Notes: generated by a model not told the origin, from the letters alone. A DNA stretch of 64,000 bases from Bryopsis sp. KO-2023 (GCA_030272585.1 BSYQ01000001.1:10121001-10185000); one strand, 5' to 3'. Positions 1 to 12,463 are shown, counted from the stretch's first letter. Translations and numbers: made by a program.

Positions 1-203
1 TTTTTGCAATGCATGAGTACTTTTTTTTTTTTGTTCTGTTTTGGAATGCGTTAACTAAAAAAAAACTGAAGTATGCACTTCTTTTTTTTTCCTTTTCTTA
101 CTACTAGGTTACGTTACCTTGAAAAGACTGTTATGTCCCCACCCCATAAAATTTCTTTTTATCCTTTTTTTTTCTCATCCCCATGCATTTTCGACCACAT
201 AGC

Positions 204-1984
204 TTATCGTACATGCAGATTGATAGTTCTCAGCGTTTCTTTCACAGAATTCGACCTCGCCAGCAATCTTAGTAATTCCAGGGCCGCACAGATCAGCGAA
301 TCTCCATCCATATCCTGCAGCTCGAACAATTTCTCCAGGAATTCAGGCGTACAGATTTCATCCATGCAGCACTCCGAATCAGCAAACTTCCCCAGAGCCA
401 CCAAAGCAGACTCCACCACCTCAAAATCATCCCAGAACACGTACTCAGCCAAGTAACTCAAAGCTCCCCCCTCGTCCAAATCCTGCCTTATCTCTTCCCC
501 AGCCGCCAGGGACCCCGTTAACCTGCACACCGAAGCGGCGATTCTGGGGTCCTTCAACTCGAGATAGCTCATCACTGTTTGTGCGACCCCGGATTTGTGC
601 AAGTAACTACTGGTTCCCCTGTTCAAAGGCACGCAGGATGCCAAATTGAAAACCCCGATCGAATCCTCGCCCCCATCGAAGCTGCCGAACAAAGCCTGGA
701 CTCTCCCTCGGGAAAGATTCGCCCTGCTCGTCTTTATGGTGTTATGAATTATGTTATGGGTAGTAGGGCTGGTAGCTAATTCAGCCAACACCCGCAGTGC
801 ATTCACTTGGGCAACCCCACTGGCCAGATGCCAAGTTTTCGAGAGATGGGTCAGCATGCCCCTCTCAATGAACTGAGCTTTCAAGGTTTCCACTTTGACC
901 AGCTGCACCGTCAAGTCCATCGCGCTGTTCTCCACGCTCGCGTCCAAAAAGTACATCTTTTTGCAAAGCAGCGCGAAGAAGTCTCTGTGGGAGGCAATCG
1001 CATCGCGCACTTCGTTGTGCACAGCGAGTCGTGCCAACAACTCCAGCGTCGCAGACAACAGCGCACACTTGCTGCGTTCTCTCACATAACGTCCCGGCGC
1101 CGCTGAGATTTCGTCCGTGAGTTTCACAGCGGCCTTGATTAGTTGGGGCGTAAGCAGTTCGTTCTGCAGCAACAGCTTGGCATTATCGGGGTCGGCAGCT
1201 AACCTCGCAAGCGCTCTGGTACACGACGCCCTTACCCTACAACAGCCAAGACACACATATACAGTTAGCGCTCATATCTGAGATTTCGCAATGTTTCCTT
1301 GCGCAGCGACAAAAAGCATGCTCAGCGCGTGCACCTGTAGGTGTACCGTCGTCGAACAAGCTTCATAAGCCTTGCAGTTGGGTCGGCATCCATTATTTCC
1401 ATGCGAACTTGGGGGTCGATAGCCATGTGCCCCAAAGCATCCGCTGCAGCACACCTACCCCCCATCCCGCTGGCCTTCAACATGGGGACGAGTTTCGGAA
1501 TTGCCCCTTCACGCGCGATCCACGCTCGATACGACGGCTCCACGGAAGCGTACGCCGAAAGGACGCGCGCCGCCTCCTCTCGCGCCGAAGATCTCGGTGA
1601 CGACAGTTGTTGTACAAGCCTTTCCACCTCGTTCGTCCTCTCATTCCCGACGGGATGCAGCAGAGGTCCCGAAAAAATACGGAGCACAAAAGTCGCCGCG
1701 CGACTCGTCCCCGAGCTGACCGCGAGCTGGAATGCCGCCCGCAGTTTCTTCCTGAAGGTTAGGACAGGCACGGGGTTTTTGAACTTCGCCGGTGATGCTC
1801 GACGTTTGGCGGGGCCGAGCTCGAGCAAATTGGAAATTTTGGCGCGGAACCCCAGCGAGAAACACTTTGTTCCCTCCCATTCGTCGGGAGAGATAATTCC
1901 CGACGCTCTCAGGTCAATGCCGCCCGTTGGCGTCATATAACCGTCTTGAGACTCCCCACATAAAGAATCGGCAGTGTTGAGCAT
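204..1984 (-). CDS. Armadillo-repeat protein
   Basis: Two exons, complement(204..1236, 1347..1984), about 556 aa. The ATG is at 1984 and TAA at 204-206. The intron has GT at 1346 and AG at 1237-1238, and the phases agree (CG|G, Arg). The protein is rich in alpha-helical repeats with the ARM pattern, for example REGAIPKLVPMLKASG followed by AAADALGHMA, then stretches such as LLARLAVHNEVRDAI and VLAELATSP. An N-terminal region of about 100 residues is basic and non-repetitive. ARM proteins are adaptor scaffolds, and no catalytic domain is visible. It is divergently oriented from the PIG-V gene, with about 840 bp between the two starts. The specific family is not recognised, and an additional upstream exon cannot be excluded. 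Confidence 0.75.
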
Positions 1985-2824
1985 GAAGTGGCGTTTTCCT
2001 TCCTCGTGAACGCCTCTCTTTATCTTCCTCTCTCACTCTCAAAAAAAACAGGATGTGTGGTGTCTGCTGCTCGCTCGACAGTATACAACACTATTCCCTA
2101 GCCTGGAACACGAAACGTCCTCAGAACGATCCTGCCCGCCGTTTATGTTGCTTTTTGTTTCCTTGCAACGTCTAAAAGCTTCACGAGAGTGTCAAACCCT
2201 GCTGGATCAACAATACTCCAACAACGGCAACTTCAGAGGCTCACCAGGTTCCAAAAATGAAGGCTGTCCTTCAAACCCGACGACAACAAACGTGAGGGGT
2301 TCCTGTGGTGGTCAAAATGTACGCACGATCGCACGTGTCGTATTGCTGGCACTGCCTCGAATTCTGTTCACAGTTGACTTTCCCCACGTCGCACCCAGGG
2401 AACCCACGCACGCGAACGAAATATCCTCGTGATCGCTTTACTCCGCCAGCCTCCCACGCTGACGCCCCCTTTTCGTGATGTTCCGAAAACGGAACAGTAC
2501 GAATCGTGAGATCAAAAGCGTCAGGGTCGTCAGTTAGCGACCCCGCTTCGTAAGCTTTCTTTCTGGCGGGTGTCAGTCCTGGGAGGAATATCAATGAGTC
2601 GTGTCTACGAATGTGCGCGCGTTTTCAAAAGATTTCTTGTTTCAAACGGGGCCCCGCCCGCGTCCACCTCCTCCTGGTGCGCTTCGTTGCGACATCAGGG
2701 AACCAAATGGGGAAGACAAAATTTGATAAGCCTCAGCCCACCAGACTTGCGCCAATAGTCACAGAGAGTAACGATTTGAATCCATCAGTTCATTATCGTT
2801 GGTGGAGATTCTGGCAACCATAAA
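1985..2824. other. Divergent intergenic / promoter region
   Basis: About 840 bp between the divergent starts of the ARM gene and the PIG-V gene. It contains only short open frames with no recognisable protein. It probably holds both promoters and 5' UTRs. No clear TATA box was found. Confidence 0.5.
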
Positions 2825-4141
2825 ATGAGACGGTGGATTCGGGTGACGGTTTTCGCCGCGAGCGTTCGATTGCTCCTACTCGTTTCTGTGCTTTCCTTCT
2901 CTGGTTGGTTCAAGAATTATGACACCTCCGCGGAACTCAACGTCCACAACGATTGCCACTCGGGCTCTATTGTTGAGTCGACCAAGTTGTCGGGGGATGG
3001 CTGGGAGAGATTTCTCGAGAACGTCGTGGTGTGGGACTCCGTATATTTTGTGAGGATCGCTCGTTGTGGGTACGAGTTCGAGCAAACTCACGCTTTCTTC
3101 CCTGGGTTTCCTTGGTTGGTTCGGACGTTCGGGGAGTTCCTGCGCAGATGCCTCTCTCGTCGACTCGACGTCCAGGCAGCGTACTCCCTTTCGGGTCTGA
3201 TCATATCGAACCTCGCCTACGTCGTTTCTATAGTTCTTTTCGATGACCTGAGCTCGAGGGTTCTGAATAACGAGCTCCTCAGCGCAGTCGCAACGGTGTT
3301 TTATTCGGTGCCTCCTTCTTCAGTGTTCCTGTCGGCAGCATACACGGAGGGGCCTTTCTGCATGTTCACGATGGCGGCACTGTGGTTGATATTTGCGAAA
3401 AATTCGACGTGGACGGCATCTCTAATTATCGCTGCCTCGTGCGCGGTGCGGTCGAACGGGATTTTGCACATTGGATTTTTGGGGCATTTCGCTCTGTCGA
3501 AATGTGTGCAGCTGTGGCCAAGGTCCAAACCGAGAGCTCTGGGCGCGCTCCTGGAATTGATGGTCCCGGGAATCGTCGCCGCCACCCCGCTGATCGTATT
3601 TCAGTATCAAGGATATGCGCGATTTTGTGAGGATCCACATCAATCAGTCGGCGATGGTGCAGTTTCAGGGATAGCCCAAATCAGGCCATGGTGCCAGAAG
3701 GGCATTCCCTACTTGTATGGATTCGTTCAAGACCACTACTGGAATGTGGGTTTCCTGAGGTACTTTGAGGCGAAACAAATTCCGAATTTTCTCATTGCAG
3801 CCCCCACCCTCTCTCTGTCTGTCATCGGGTGCTATGCCTACATCAGCAGGGATTGGCTCAGAACCCGCTCGCTGGGGTTGGTTCCGGGCGGGAAATCCAG
3901 CAGTGGGTTTCACAACGATAAGGTTGCTCCATTCATATATCAGTGGGCTTTCATGGCACTGTATGCGTTTCTAGTGATGTACGTTCAAGTGGTGACTCGG
4001 TTTTTGTCGGCTTGCCCTCCTTTCTATTGGTACGTGGCCCACTTGTGGATGAAGAAAAGATGGAAAATGCTGTGGTTGTGGTTTATCGCTTTCGCTGGGC
4101 TGGGTTCTCTGATGTTCCCAAATTTTTATCCATGGACATAG
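2825..4141 (+). CDS. PIGV: GPI mannosyltransferase 2 (PIG-V family)
   Basis: Single uninterrupted frame of 438 aa from ATG 2825 to TAG. PIG-V adds the second mannose to the GPI anchor precursor on the luminal side of the ER, using dolichol-phosphate mannose. The sequence shows the family pattern: an N-terminal membrane segment (residues about 8-28), then a luminal stretch with WDSVYFVRIARCGYEFEQ followed by AFFPGFPWLVR. Multiple hydrophobic segments follow, including an AYTEGPFCMF motif. The C-terminus carries VTRFLSACPPFYWYVAHLW, matching the conserved R-x-L-x(2)-x-P-xx-YWY signature. The length is normal for the family. The absence of introns is unusual among its neighbours, which mostly have several. 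Confidence 0.9.
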   Translation: MRRWIRVTVFAASVRLLLLVSVLSFSGWFKNYDTSAELNVHNDCHSGSIVESTKLSGDGWERFLENVVVWDSVYFVRIARCGYEFEQTHAFFPGFPWLVRTFGEFLRRCLSRRLDVQAAYSLSGLIISNLAYVVSIVLFDDLSSRVLNNELLSAVATVFYSVPPSSVFLSAAYTEGPFCMFTMAALWLIFAKNSTWTASLIIAASCAVRSNGILHIGFLGHFALSKCVQLWPRSKPRALGALLELMVPGIVAATPLIVFQYQGYARFCEDPHQSVGDGAVSGIAQIRPWCQKGIPYLYGFVQDHYWNVGFLRYFEAKQIPNFLIAAPTLSLSVIGCYAYISRDWLRTRSLGLVPGGKSSSGFHNDKVAPFIYQWAFMALYAFLVMYVQVVTRFLSACPPFYWYVAHLWMKKRWKMLWLWFIAFAGLGSLMFPNFYPWT

Positions 4142-4456
4142 AGAACAGTTTTTTTCCTCAATGGGGACCAAGCAAAGTTTTGTAAGCGAAAGGGGTTATG
4201 CGAAATAGAACGGGTGGAGCAACATCACCAGTGAATATCTGAAACTGCATGTCCCCTGAAATTAGATGATGTGAAAAGACAGACAACTGATCGAAGGATT
4301 GAGAATCGCCTGTTGAGTGCATTTCTTAGTCGCTCAAGAGGAATGGAGAAAAAAGTTAATGTGACTCTTACAAGTAGTCTTATTCCACTCCCCAGTAAAT
4401 TCCCCAGAACCCGAATTCTTATTCCGCTCCCCACTAAATGCCCCGGAAAAACCCAA
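4142..4456. other. Convergent 3' intergenic spacer
   Basis: About 315 bp between the convergent ends of PIG-V (+) and the P4H gene (-). It has a partial internal repeat at about 4378-4440 (related 'CCGCTCCCCA(C/G)TAAAT' strings) but no gene. Confidence 0.5.
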
Positions 4457-6097
4457 TCACGTCGCAAACAGAGCAAGGAGCCCTGCAAGGGCAAGTCCAA
4501 CTGTACAAACCAAATTCCCTGCCCTCATCACTCCTGCACTAGCAAGGGTGTAGAATGAAATCCCATGTGATGGCTCCTCAAAGTTCACAAATCCAGATTG
4601 TTCTCTGTTCTTTAGACGACACTCCAGATCTCCAGGCTTGCATTCTTGGCATATTCCACACGATTTCCTGCACTTCCCCACGAATCCAAAGGCTGTTCGT
4701 TCTTTTGCCAACATTGCCCCTGCATGCGATTCGCAGTGTCCGAGTTTCACAGACCTTGAGCAGCTTGCTGGATTGAGATCGTAGCAATCTGCGGGGTCGT
4801 GGGCATTGGACCAATCGAAAGGTTTGAATTCATGAGGTTGAAATGGTTTTTCGTGCATCCAAATGGTGGCCACCCATTTGGTTCCATTGCTGACTGGGCA
4901 TGCACCATGTAAAGCTGATGGATCGATCTCTCCACCTGTGCTGACTGAGAAGAACAGCAACGCATCCCCTGGAAAAAAAATATTCAAAGATGAGGACCAT
5001 GAAATTTGTTAAAAAAAATTCTCAAATGGGAATTTATTTACCTCTCTAGACATTGTGGGGCGTATAACTAATTTCTGATTGTTGTGCCACGTGGGTTCCT
5101 CATAGCTTTTCAGGCAAATTGTTATGTGCTTGTGAAAATACTCTGTAAAATGTGGTTTCTAAGACAAATCACCCCCACCCCCAAAAAACATCTTGGTGTA
5201 ACTCAAAAACGACACATCGAGGCTCAAAGCCTCCCAGAACCCGTCACTGTGCGAATTTGTCTTGCTGGATTTTCTTTTCACCTCTTTTGGGGGCTACATG
5301 CACTTGGCCCTGTGCACACTCAGACGCTGTCGATTCTCTGATTGAGCCTGTTTCTGGATCAGCCCACTTCGCCCCTCGGGGAAAGACAGTCTCACCGGCT
5401 CCATCCACATCATTCAAGAAAATTATAACGGTTGCAATTCTACGGTTATTGACTTGGTTGGGTCCAGATATTACATCCATGTGGGGCAAGTACATCTGAT
5501 CACCTTCATATCGCAAAACCTACACAACATAGTGGCACTGAGAGCAGGCCAAGTCTCTTTTCAACGAACTTGGGGATAAAACATGATAAGTTACAATTGT
5601 ATGTGCCAAATTGAAAATTCCATCGAATGTTTAAAAGAAGGTATATATTCACATTCATTGCAAGACTTATGTGGAGTCGATCTGCCCACCTGAATCATTT
5701 CTTGATGGTGTGCAGGAATCCCCGTCCAGGTCGCAACCTGGTCTTGCAATTCCGTGATCACTGAATCTTGCAAGCGCCAAAGGAATGTCCCCAGGCTATT
5801 TCGAATGGATGGATCCACCCCCCCGGCCCCCTCATTGACGATTGTTGATTTCTTCAGGAACGGAGCAGCCATTCGAATGACGTGCTCTGTCGTGTGGTTG
5901 GAAACTAGTCCATGATGAACGAATGCGCGGGGTTGCCATGATATGTTCTCGATCCATTTTTCTTGTTTGGTTTCCCCAGCGCCAGGAAGGTAGGTCTCTC
6001 CTTTCCAGCCGATCAGGCTTTCTTCACCCCCGACCCGATTTGAAACGATCGCGACATGGATGCATGTGGCGATCAAGAAAGCGAAATGGCGGCGCAT
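4457..6097 (-). CDS. Prolyl 4-hydroxylase with C-terminal ShKT domain
   Basis: Three exons, complement(4457..4968, 5282..5519, 5690..6097), all GT-AG with consistent phases, 385 aa. This is a 2-oxoglutarate/Fe(II) dioxygenase that hydroxylates peptidyl proline in the secretory pathway. Residues 5-20 form a hydrophobic signal or anchor. The catalytic core shows the iron ligands HMD (in YLPHMDV) and the distal His (SALHGACPV), plus the 2-oxoglutarate Lys in GTKWVATIWMHEKPF. An ShKT six-cysteine module follows (DCYDLNPASC to CRKSCGIC). This P4H-ShKT order is common in plants and green algae. Unusually, the last about 20 residues are strongly hydrophobic and end at the stop (GLALAGLLALFAT), which resembles a tail anchor or GPI-attachment signal. 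Confidence 0.88.
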
Positions 6098-6768
6098 CGT
6101 TCAGAAGGAACCCCACGGAAACGAGCTTCGACTCACCGTGATGAAGTCAGGCTAGCCAATCCAACAAGAAACCAACTGTGTTTTTTCCAGCGAAGATCTC
6201 GATGGGATGGGACGTTCAATGAAGCATGGATAATAAGCAGCTTTCAAGCCTCTTAGAGGGTCTTCTCCTTGACGAGGAGAAGACGCGGGTGAGCCCATCT
6301 CGACTCGTGTGAGCAATTTGCTTGGTGGATCAGACTGTTAAAAAAACTACGGACAGTGCCCTGCTTCCAGGAACTTGGGAAGGCAAGACAAATGCTGGGG
6401 GGGGGGGTAATTGATGGCTGATCAAATGCAAACCGACTGTTGAGCCCCTTAGTTGCATTTTGGCTGTCGCAATCATGGACTTTTTCTCCAGTCATTAACG
6501 TTGTCTTCATGCAGTTATTCTTCACATCTGGGATATTAAACAGGGATCAGGATTTTTTTTAAATCAAAACACCCCCCAGATGGCTGCAACTTCTCCAGAT
6601 GTCATGCGTCGCCCACATTACGTATCGAGAATGCATGGCAAGAAAGGGCATTCAATGTGGAAAGAAAGAATTGTCACCACGATCAATCCCATATAGCTTA
6701 CATAAAGGCAAATCCCTGCTTCTACAAAGAATAAAAATGCTTCTCGATCCAAATATTTCAACATAGCG
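6098..6768. other. Intergenic region without recognised gene
   Basis: About 670 bp between the P4H start and the ISCA2-like stop. It probably holds the P4H promoter and the ISCA2-like 3' UTR. I see a C/G homopolymer near 6399 but no supported coding region. Confidence 0.4.
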
Positions 6769-7812
6769 TTATTCCATTTTTGCAACGAAAGAGCTCCCGC
6801 AACCACAAGATGACTCAGAGTTTGGATTCTTAGTGATCTGCCAACAAAAAAAGCACAAGCAAACATCATCATCATCTTCTAACACCCCATGATTAGATCA
6901 GCACAAAGAACACTTACAGTATATTGCTGTTATTCGTTCTTTCTTTCTTATTGTCGATGGAGTGGCATTGAAAAAAAGCATTAACTGGACCAGCGAAAAT
7001 GCAGAGCTTCGCCGACATCACTAGACGTCTGTTTCTCACCTGAAATGCAGATTTGATCAGATCTTCTGCGTATTCAACCGTGGCCCCTTTCAAAAAGTCG
7101 AAGGAAATGCCATCGCACACGACTTTCACACCATCTCGCTCAAACACCCTAAAGAAGAAGAAAACAGAAACTTAAAAAATTTCGATCGATTTGTGAATCC
7201 AACCCTCCCTGTGCTACAATTGGCAAGCTCAAATGGAATTAATTAGCCATGCAAGGGAGCTGGAAAATCTTGTATCGTCTGCACAGGTGGAGATGAAAAA
7301 AGGAAAAAGAACTGGATATCAAAAATCAATCCAGGCTACTCTTTGTGGTGATCATTGTTGGGACCCCTTACCTGTCTCCTTCGGCTTCCTTGCCCAGGGC
7401 AAAAGTATACTGAAATCCAGAACAGCCACCTCCTTCTATTCCTATTCTCAACACCGCATCCTTGTCCTCTGCTGCATCTCCTTTCACCTCCTTCAATCTC
7501 TGCATCCCCACAATAAAACTTGTTCTGAAAAACAACCCAACCCACCACGGCCTGCAGTAGTAGTAGGAAAAGCACATTTGGACTCTTGGCAAAGGAGATG
7601 GCATCCCTCCCTTGAAGCCATACCTCCACTGCGCTTCTGTCAATATTAAGGGTTTCTTGAGGAGATGTTTCAGTGGAACAGCCACGAAAGCCCTGCAGGG
7701 ACGCAAGCGAAAGTAACTCTGAAGGGCCTCCAACGAAAGCGGGTCGGGTCGGCTGAAACGCTCGGGAAATCGACAAAAGAAGGGGGAGTCGATGTTTAAA
7801 CACCAAACCCAT
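6769..7812 (-). CDS. ISCA2: Iron-sulfur cluster assembly protein, ISCA2-like (mitochondrial)
   Basis: Four exons, complement(6769..6837, 7040..7148, 7372..7499, 7624..7812), in consistent phase, about 163 aa. A-type carriers help build [4Fe-4S] clusters in mitochondria. All three cluster-binding cysteines are present: the first in GIEGGGCSGFQY, and the pair in the C-terminal SSCGCGSSF. The core between them reads FERDGVKVVCDGISFDFLKGA, as in the family. The first exon (63 aa, ATG at 7812) is rich in Arg, Ser and Leu with few acidic residues, consistent with a mitochondrial presequence. ISCA2 rather than ISCA1 is inferred from overall pattern and is less certain than the family. Confidence 0.88.
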
Positions 7813-8078
7813 CGAAGGCGTGTCGAAAACCAAACTTGGAACACACTGGCAGATATTTTGCTTTGTATGGGGATGTAGTATTCAACCTCCAATTCTTACA
7901 CATCCAATTTTCTCCATTAAAGTCTACTTGGGGTGTTTATGTAAATTCTGGTCCAGATCGCAAACCACCAGAGAGAGCGACCGTATTCTATCCTCTCGAC
8001 GAAAGCCAGGCCACGATTTTTTTTTGTTTGCTGAGAAGGGCAAGCAACTGATCTCGCTTGGTTTGGAACGCTACGCTT
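7813..8078. promoter_or_regulatory. Short divergent promoter between ISCA2-like and LOTUS genes
   Basis: Only 266 bp separate the two ATGs on opposite strands, so both 5' regions must lie here. No canonical TATA box or shared element could be picked out. Confidence 0.4.
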
Positions 8079-11000
8079 ATGGTGGTTTATCCAGCGCGGT
8101 CAGGAGGGAGGGGATTTGACGTGGATTCGCGTCGTCAGCGAACCGTTGTGATGGACGAGAGACCCAGGCGACCCGCTCACCCCAATCGACGTCGCAGCAG
8201 GGAAGGCAGATCTCCCTCGCGCGGGCGCTCGCCTCGTTCGCCCGGCCGACCTTACCGGGACGAGCGCGAACGTCGCCTTCCCCCCGGGTTTTCTCGCAGA
8301 TGTCGGACGACTTCCCCACCTCCGCCACCACCAGCACCACCACCTGCGCACTATAACCGCGAATTGGACAGAAATAGGCTTATTGAGGGTGTGCCGCTAT
8401 TGCCTGGAGGGGTGGACCTGCCCCCCGTTGGCCATGGAGGGACGTATGGCGCGGTTATTCCCGATGCTGATGAGGTAAAAAACCAGAAGAGATTCAGAAA
8501 CGTGAACAGCAAAAACTGCCCAGTCGATTGGTGAACACTTGCAGGATCCTGTCACTGCAAAGGAGAAGTCTATATTTGTCGGGAGAAGCATGTTCGCTCC
8601 ATAACGACGGGGTTTTGACGTGACGTTTTCTTGACGACGCAGAAAGCAGCGGGCGCGTTGCCTCCCCACATGAAGCACTCGAGGGGATCAGTCAGGCCTG
8701 GGAATGAAATCGTGCATTTTGACGGTTTGAATCCTCCTCACCACAATCTCCGGGGACCCGATGATCGAATGGACGAACGTCTGCCTTTGCAGAACCCCTT
8801 GATGGTGTCACAGATGCCCATCCAGAACACCAACCTGTTGGCACTGGACAAGCCTAAGTTGATGCCCCAGATGATGGATTTGCCTAAGAACCCCTTGGCA
8901 ATGGGCAGCTCTCAGATTGGGTTGAGCCGAAGCGGGTTAGTGTCGCATGCCATTCTGCCCCCCCATCGAGATTCCCCGCCGCCAAGAATGCGACCCAGAG
9001 ACAGCCCAGTCCGCGATGCACGGAGGAGATCAGCAACACCCGTTTTGGACGTATCGGTGCTGTCGAATGGTGGAGAGGGGGCGATGGGGAAGCCACCCTC
9101 CAGGCACGGTGGTCAGACTGGGAAGAAGGACGAAGGGAGGATGTTCATGAAGGATGCTCGCCCAAAAAAGAAACAGAAACAATCGAAAGGGCGACATGGA
9201 CAGGGTGCGCGAATGGAAAGAGAACGGAATGAGTGGGTTCGTGTAGATGATGAGATGTCAGGGGTGCAACTGCATCTAGGGGCAGGTAACCCACTCTAAC
9301 ACACTCGGCACATAGACAAGTACGCCCCATATGTGGGCGATCCTACTGAAATCACTACTAGTAATGCTGTATGACCTATGCACCTCCTTCCCCTGAAATG
9401 AAAGATTCGTCCATACTCACCTGCAGTATATGCACATACATTAGCTAAAATGCTAGAGGAGTTGTGGTGTGGAGGTCCATTAAACCTTGCTGGGGAAGAT
9501 CCTAGTATTTCTGGTCCATTGTACAGAGAAGGTCTAACCCTTGCATTGACCTGGGAAAGGACGGATCCACCACAAGATATCTATGCTCCAGTGCGCATTG
9601 CCTAGAGTTTTCCAAATCTGTTACATCTGGAACAAATAAGAGGGGGCTTCTGGGCGGTGCATGTGTTGGTGGAAGTGGAGAAAACGGTGTCTTCTTCTGT
9701 AACTCCCAGATGTCAACCCACCAGCCTCCATGAAAAACCCACCAATAACTTCATCCCTGAGCCAAAGCCGCCCAGTCAGCAGCGACCAATACATTGCTGA
9801 ACTGCGTCTGCTGCTGGCTGAGAGAATGCACCAAGCCCTCGAAACTGCTGCTTCGAAAGGACATGGCGAATGTGGGATTCTGGAGGAATCGGTGGGCATT
9901 GATTACGATGGGAGGTTTGGACGGATGCTGAATGTCGTCGAAGCTGGCTTCCCAACCGTAAGGGAAATGATTCGATCCACATGCCTGGACATAGTGCAGA
10001 TGCAACAGCTTAGAGCAGGGGAGGTCGTCAAGATGGGCTACATCCCGACACCCTCCATCAAAGCGGAAGCTGGGATGGTGCTGGCGGGCGTCAGGGAAGC
10101 TTATTCAAAATTAGTTGCAGGGTCAGGGGCAGCATCGCAGGGAAATCAGATGACGGAAGCAAGGATTGTTGAAGTGCAAAAGCCGCCGGTTGGGGGGAGT
10201 GCCCCAGCTGCTCAAATGCAGGTGTGGATCCTCTCATTTCGACGTGGTGGTGTTGTAGGCTACTGGTGAAGCCCCATAAAAAAATATATTCATTTATTTT
10301 GGAAAAATGGATGTACTCTTGCTGAAACTGTCCTCTCCTTCTCCATCAAGAATCGAGTGTGTGCATGTGGGGAACAACTCTCCATGCGAGGGCTGCAGGG
10401 TTCACCACTTGCCCTTTTGCTGATGGTAGAATGACCCTGGCTCCGGAGGCTTGAGAGGGTGGTCAATATTTCTCGGAAACACGTGTTTGGTTTTGCAGAA
10501 GCCACCACCCTTCATGCTGGCTAAGATGGCTAAAAACATGCTGAGGAGTATCATGCGGGACATCGTCTCCGAGGTGTGGCCTTCCGTAACGATCCCCCAG
10601 TTCCTGGAAAAGTTCAGAAGTCACTACTCTTTGAACCTGGAAGCTAAGGACCTGGGGTACGCCTCCATAAAAAATTTCCTTTCGAGCCAAGTGGAAAGCA
10701 TTGTTGCTTTTCAAGAGGTCGATGGGGAAACGCACTTGGTTCCGAGCGTGAAATATTTGACAGAGAAGCCCCCTGTGTTGGCTGGTTTGCATGGAAAAAA
10801 GGTGGTGTTCTTGGGGAGTGGGAATGGCAGCGGGCAATACCGGGGTGCAGGTGGGAGTGGAAATCTCGGTCAGAGCAACACTAGCGTTTCGGCGTATCAT
10901 GCTGGGGTTCAGAAAACTGGGTCAGAGGCGAACACTGCTCAACAGCCGCTGAACAAGACTTCGTCAGGGTTGACCACGGATGGTAGATACAGGGGAGGAA

Positions 11001-12463
11001 TGAGTCGACCAGAGGAGGACAAACTGTCGCATCTCGGCTCTGGGACATTGTTGCTCCCCAGTCTGACGCGCGAAAGGAATGCCACAATTGAGGGGCCTGC
11101 AATCAACCCACAGTCCAGTGCAACTGAAATGGCATCATTAGGAAGTGAGGACAAGCAGGGGGGGAGGGCACCAGCAAGACCTGGACATCCAAGGGAAATG
11201 TATGAAAGCAGTCTGGTGGGCGGGAGCTTTCCTCAGAGCAGCATCCCCAGCAAAGGCCCAGCTTCAGTTGCTGCAAGCAGCCAGTCAATGTCAGCTCCAA
11301 AGCCGAAAGAGTACTCTCGTTTGGTGCTGGCGGAGAAGGCAGTGACAGGGCCATCCCATGTCGAATCCCTCCCTCAAGTCTTGACCAAACTTTCCGACTT
11401 GGTGAAAAAGCATGTGGTGGATAGTGGCACGCCTGTGCTTTTGAACAGGCTTCCTCTCTTGTACTTCAATGAGTATCGACATGTGCTGGATTTCATGACA
11501 CTTGGTTTCGCTGCCTTGGGGGATTTGGTGGGCCTGCTTGCTGAGGTAGTGACAGTTGCAGAGAGTCCATCTGGGAAAGTGCTGGTCCCTGCAAACGCTC
11601 CCAGCTCAGTGATCTGGCCACCAAGCAGTCAACCGACAGAGGTTGCTGGCGCTATGCAAGCAGGGCATCTTCCGAAATCCGCACCTCACATCACCTTGCC
11701 TTCGCACAGCCATCCATCCCCTCCCCTACCGTCCCAAATGGAGATGCCAATGATCCAGCACCCAGAGTCGGATGCAAGCAACAGCATGAAGCATGGCGGT
11801 CAACAGGCACATAACAGTGCGACAGCGCCACCTCAGCACCATGCACCGCTCTATCAGTACCCCCCTCCTCATCAGATGGCATATGGTGCTCATGGGGCCC
11901 CAGCGTCGTCCCAGCCGGTGTACACCAACTGGAACTCCCCTTCAACATCTGAGCCAGCTCCTCATACCAGCGCTCCAGCCGCAGTGCCAGGGGCGCAGGG
12001 TTCGACGGATACTTCATATGCTGATGCGTACTATCAGTACCAGCAACAGTACCAACAGTACGAGCAGCACCAAGCACACCATTATCCACAGCACTACCAG
12101 CATTACCAGCCTCAGGAGAGTCTGAATCAACACCAGCAGCAGCAGCAACCACGGCAGCAATACTCTGAGGAGCAGCAGCGTCATCCACGGCAGCAGCAAT
12201 ATTCTGTGGAGCAGCATCATCAGTCGCAGCAGCAATACTCTGTGGAGCATGGTCGAGGTCATTCAGGCCATGTCTATGGCGGCCCTGAATCTCATGCACA
12301 GGAATCACAGCAGCCGCCACCAGTGCCAACTGGGGCACAAAACATGACGGGAGCACAGCAGTGGGAGGCATGGAATCAATATTCGCAAGGAGGGCAGAAC
12401 CAACACCCTGTACCACATGGAGCTCATCCCAGCCGTTCCGATGGGTACTGGCACCCTCAATAA
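8079..12463 (+). CDS. Multi-LOTUS (OST-HTH) protein with RS-rich head and Q/Y-rich tail
   Basis: Five exons, join(8079..8474, 8643..9285, 9427..9531, 9710..10221, 10499..12463), with mutually consistent phases, about 1206 aa. An alternative ATG lies at 8151. The N-terminus is Arg/Ser/Pro-rich (SREGRSPSRGRSPRSPGR). Three segments look like LOTUS/OST-HTH winged helices. One follows the start of exon 4 (weakest match). One opens exon 5 (SVTIPQFLEKFRSHYSLNL, then LGYASIKNFLSSQ). One lies mid exon 5 (PVLLNRLPLLYFNEYRHVL, then LGFAALGDLVGLL). LOTUS domains bind RNA and DEAD-box helicases in RNP granules. The last about 200 residues are rich in Gln, His, Tyr and Pro with CAG-like codon runs (about 12030-12250), resembling prion-like sequence. 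No nuclease domain is visible. The function is inferred only. Confidence 0.75.

Noticed and set aside
1341-1940. 199-aa plus-strand open frame
   Set aside because: Antisense to the ARM-repeat exon 1, which has consistent splice phase and family-like repeats.
11691-12416. 241-aa minus-strand open frame opposite the LOTUS gene tail
   Set aside because: It is a shadow of the CAG-rich Gln codons of the sense gene; its Leu/Ala/Asp runs are the complement of that repeat.
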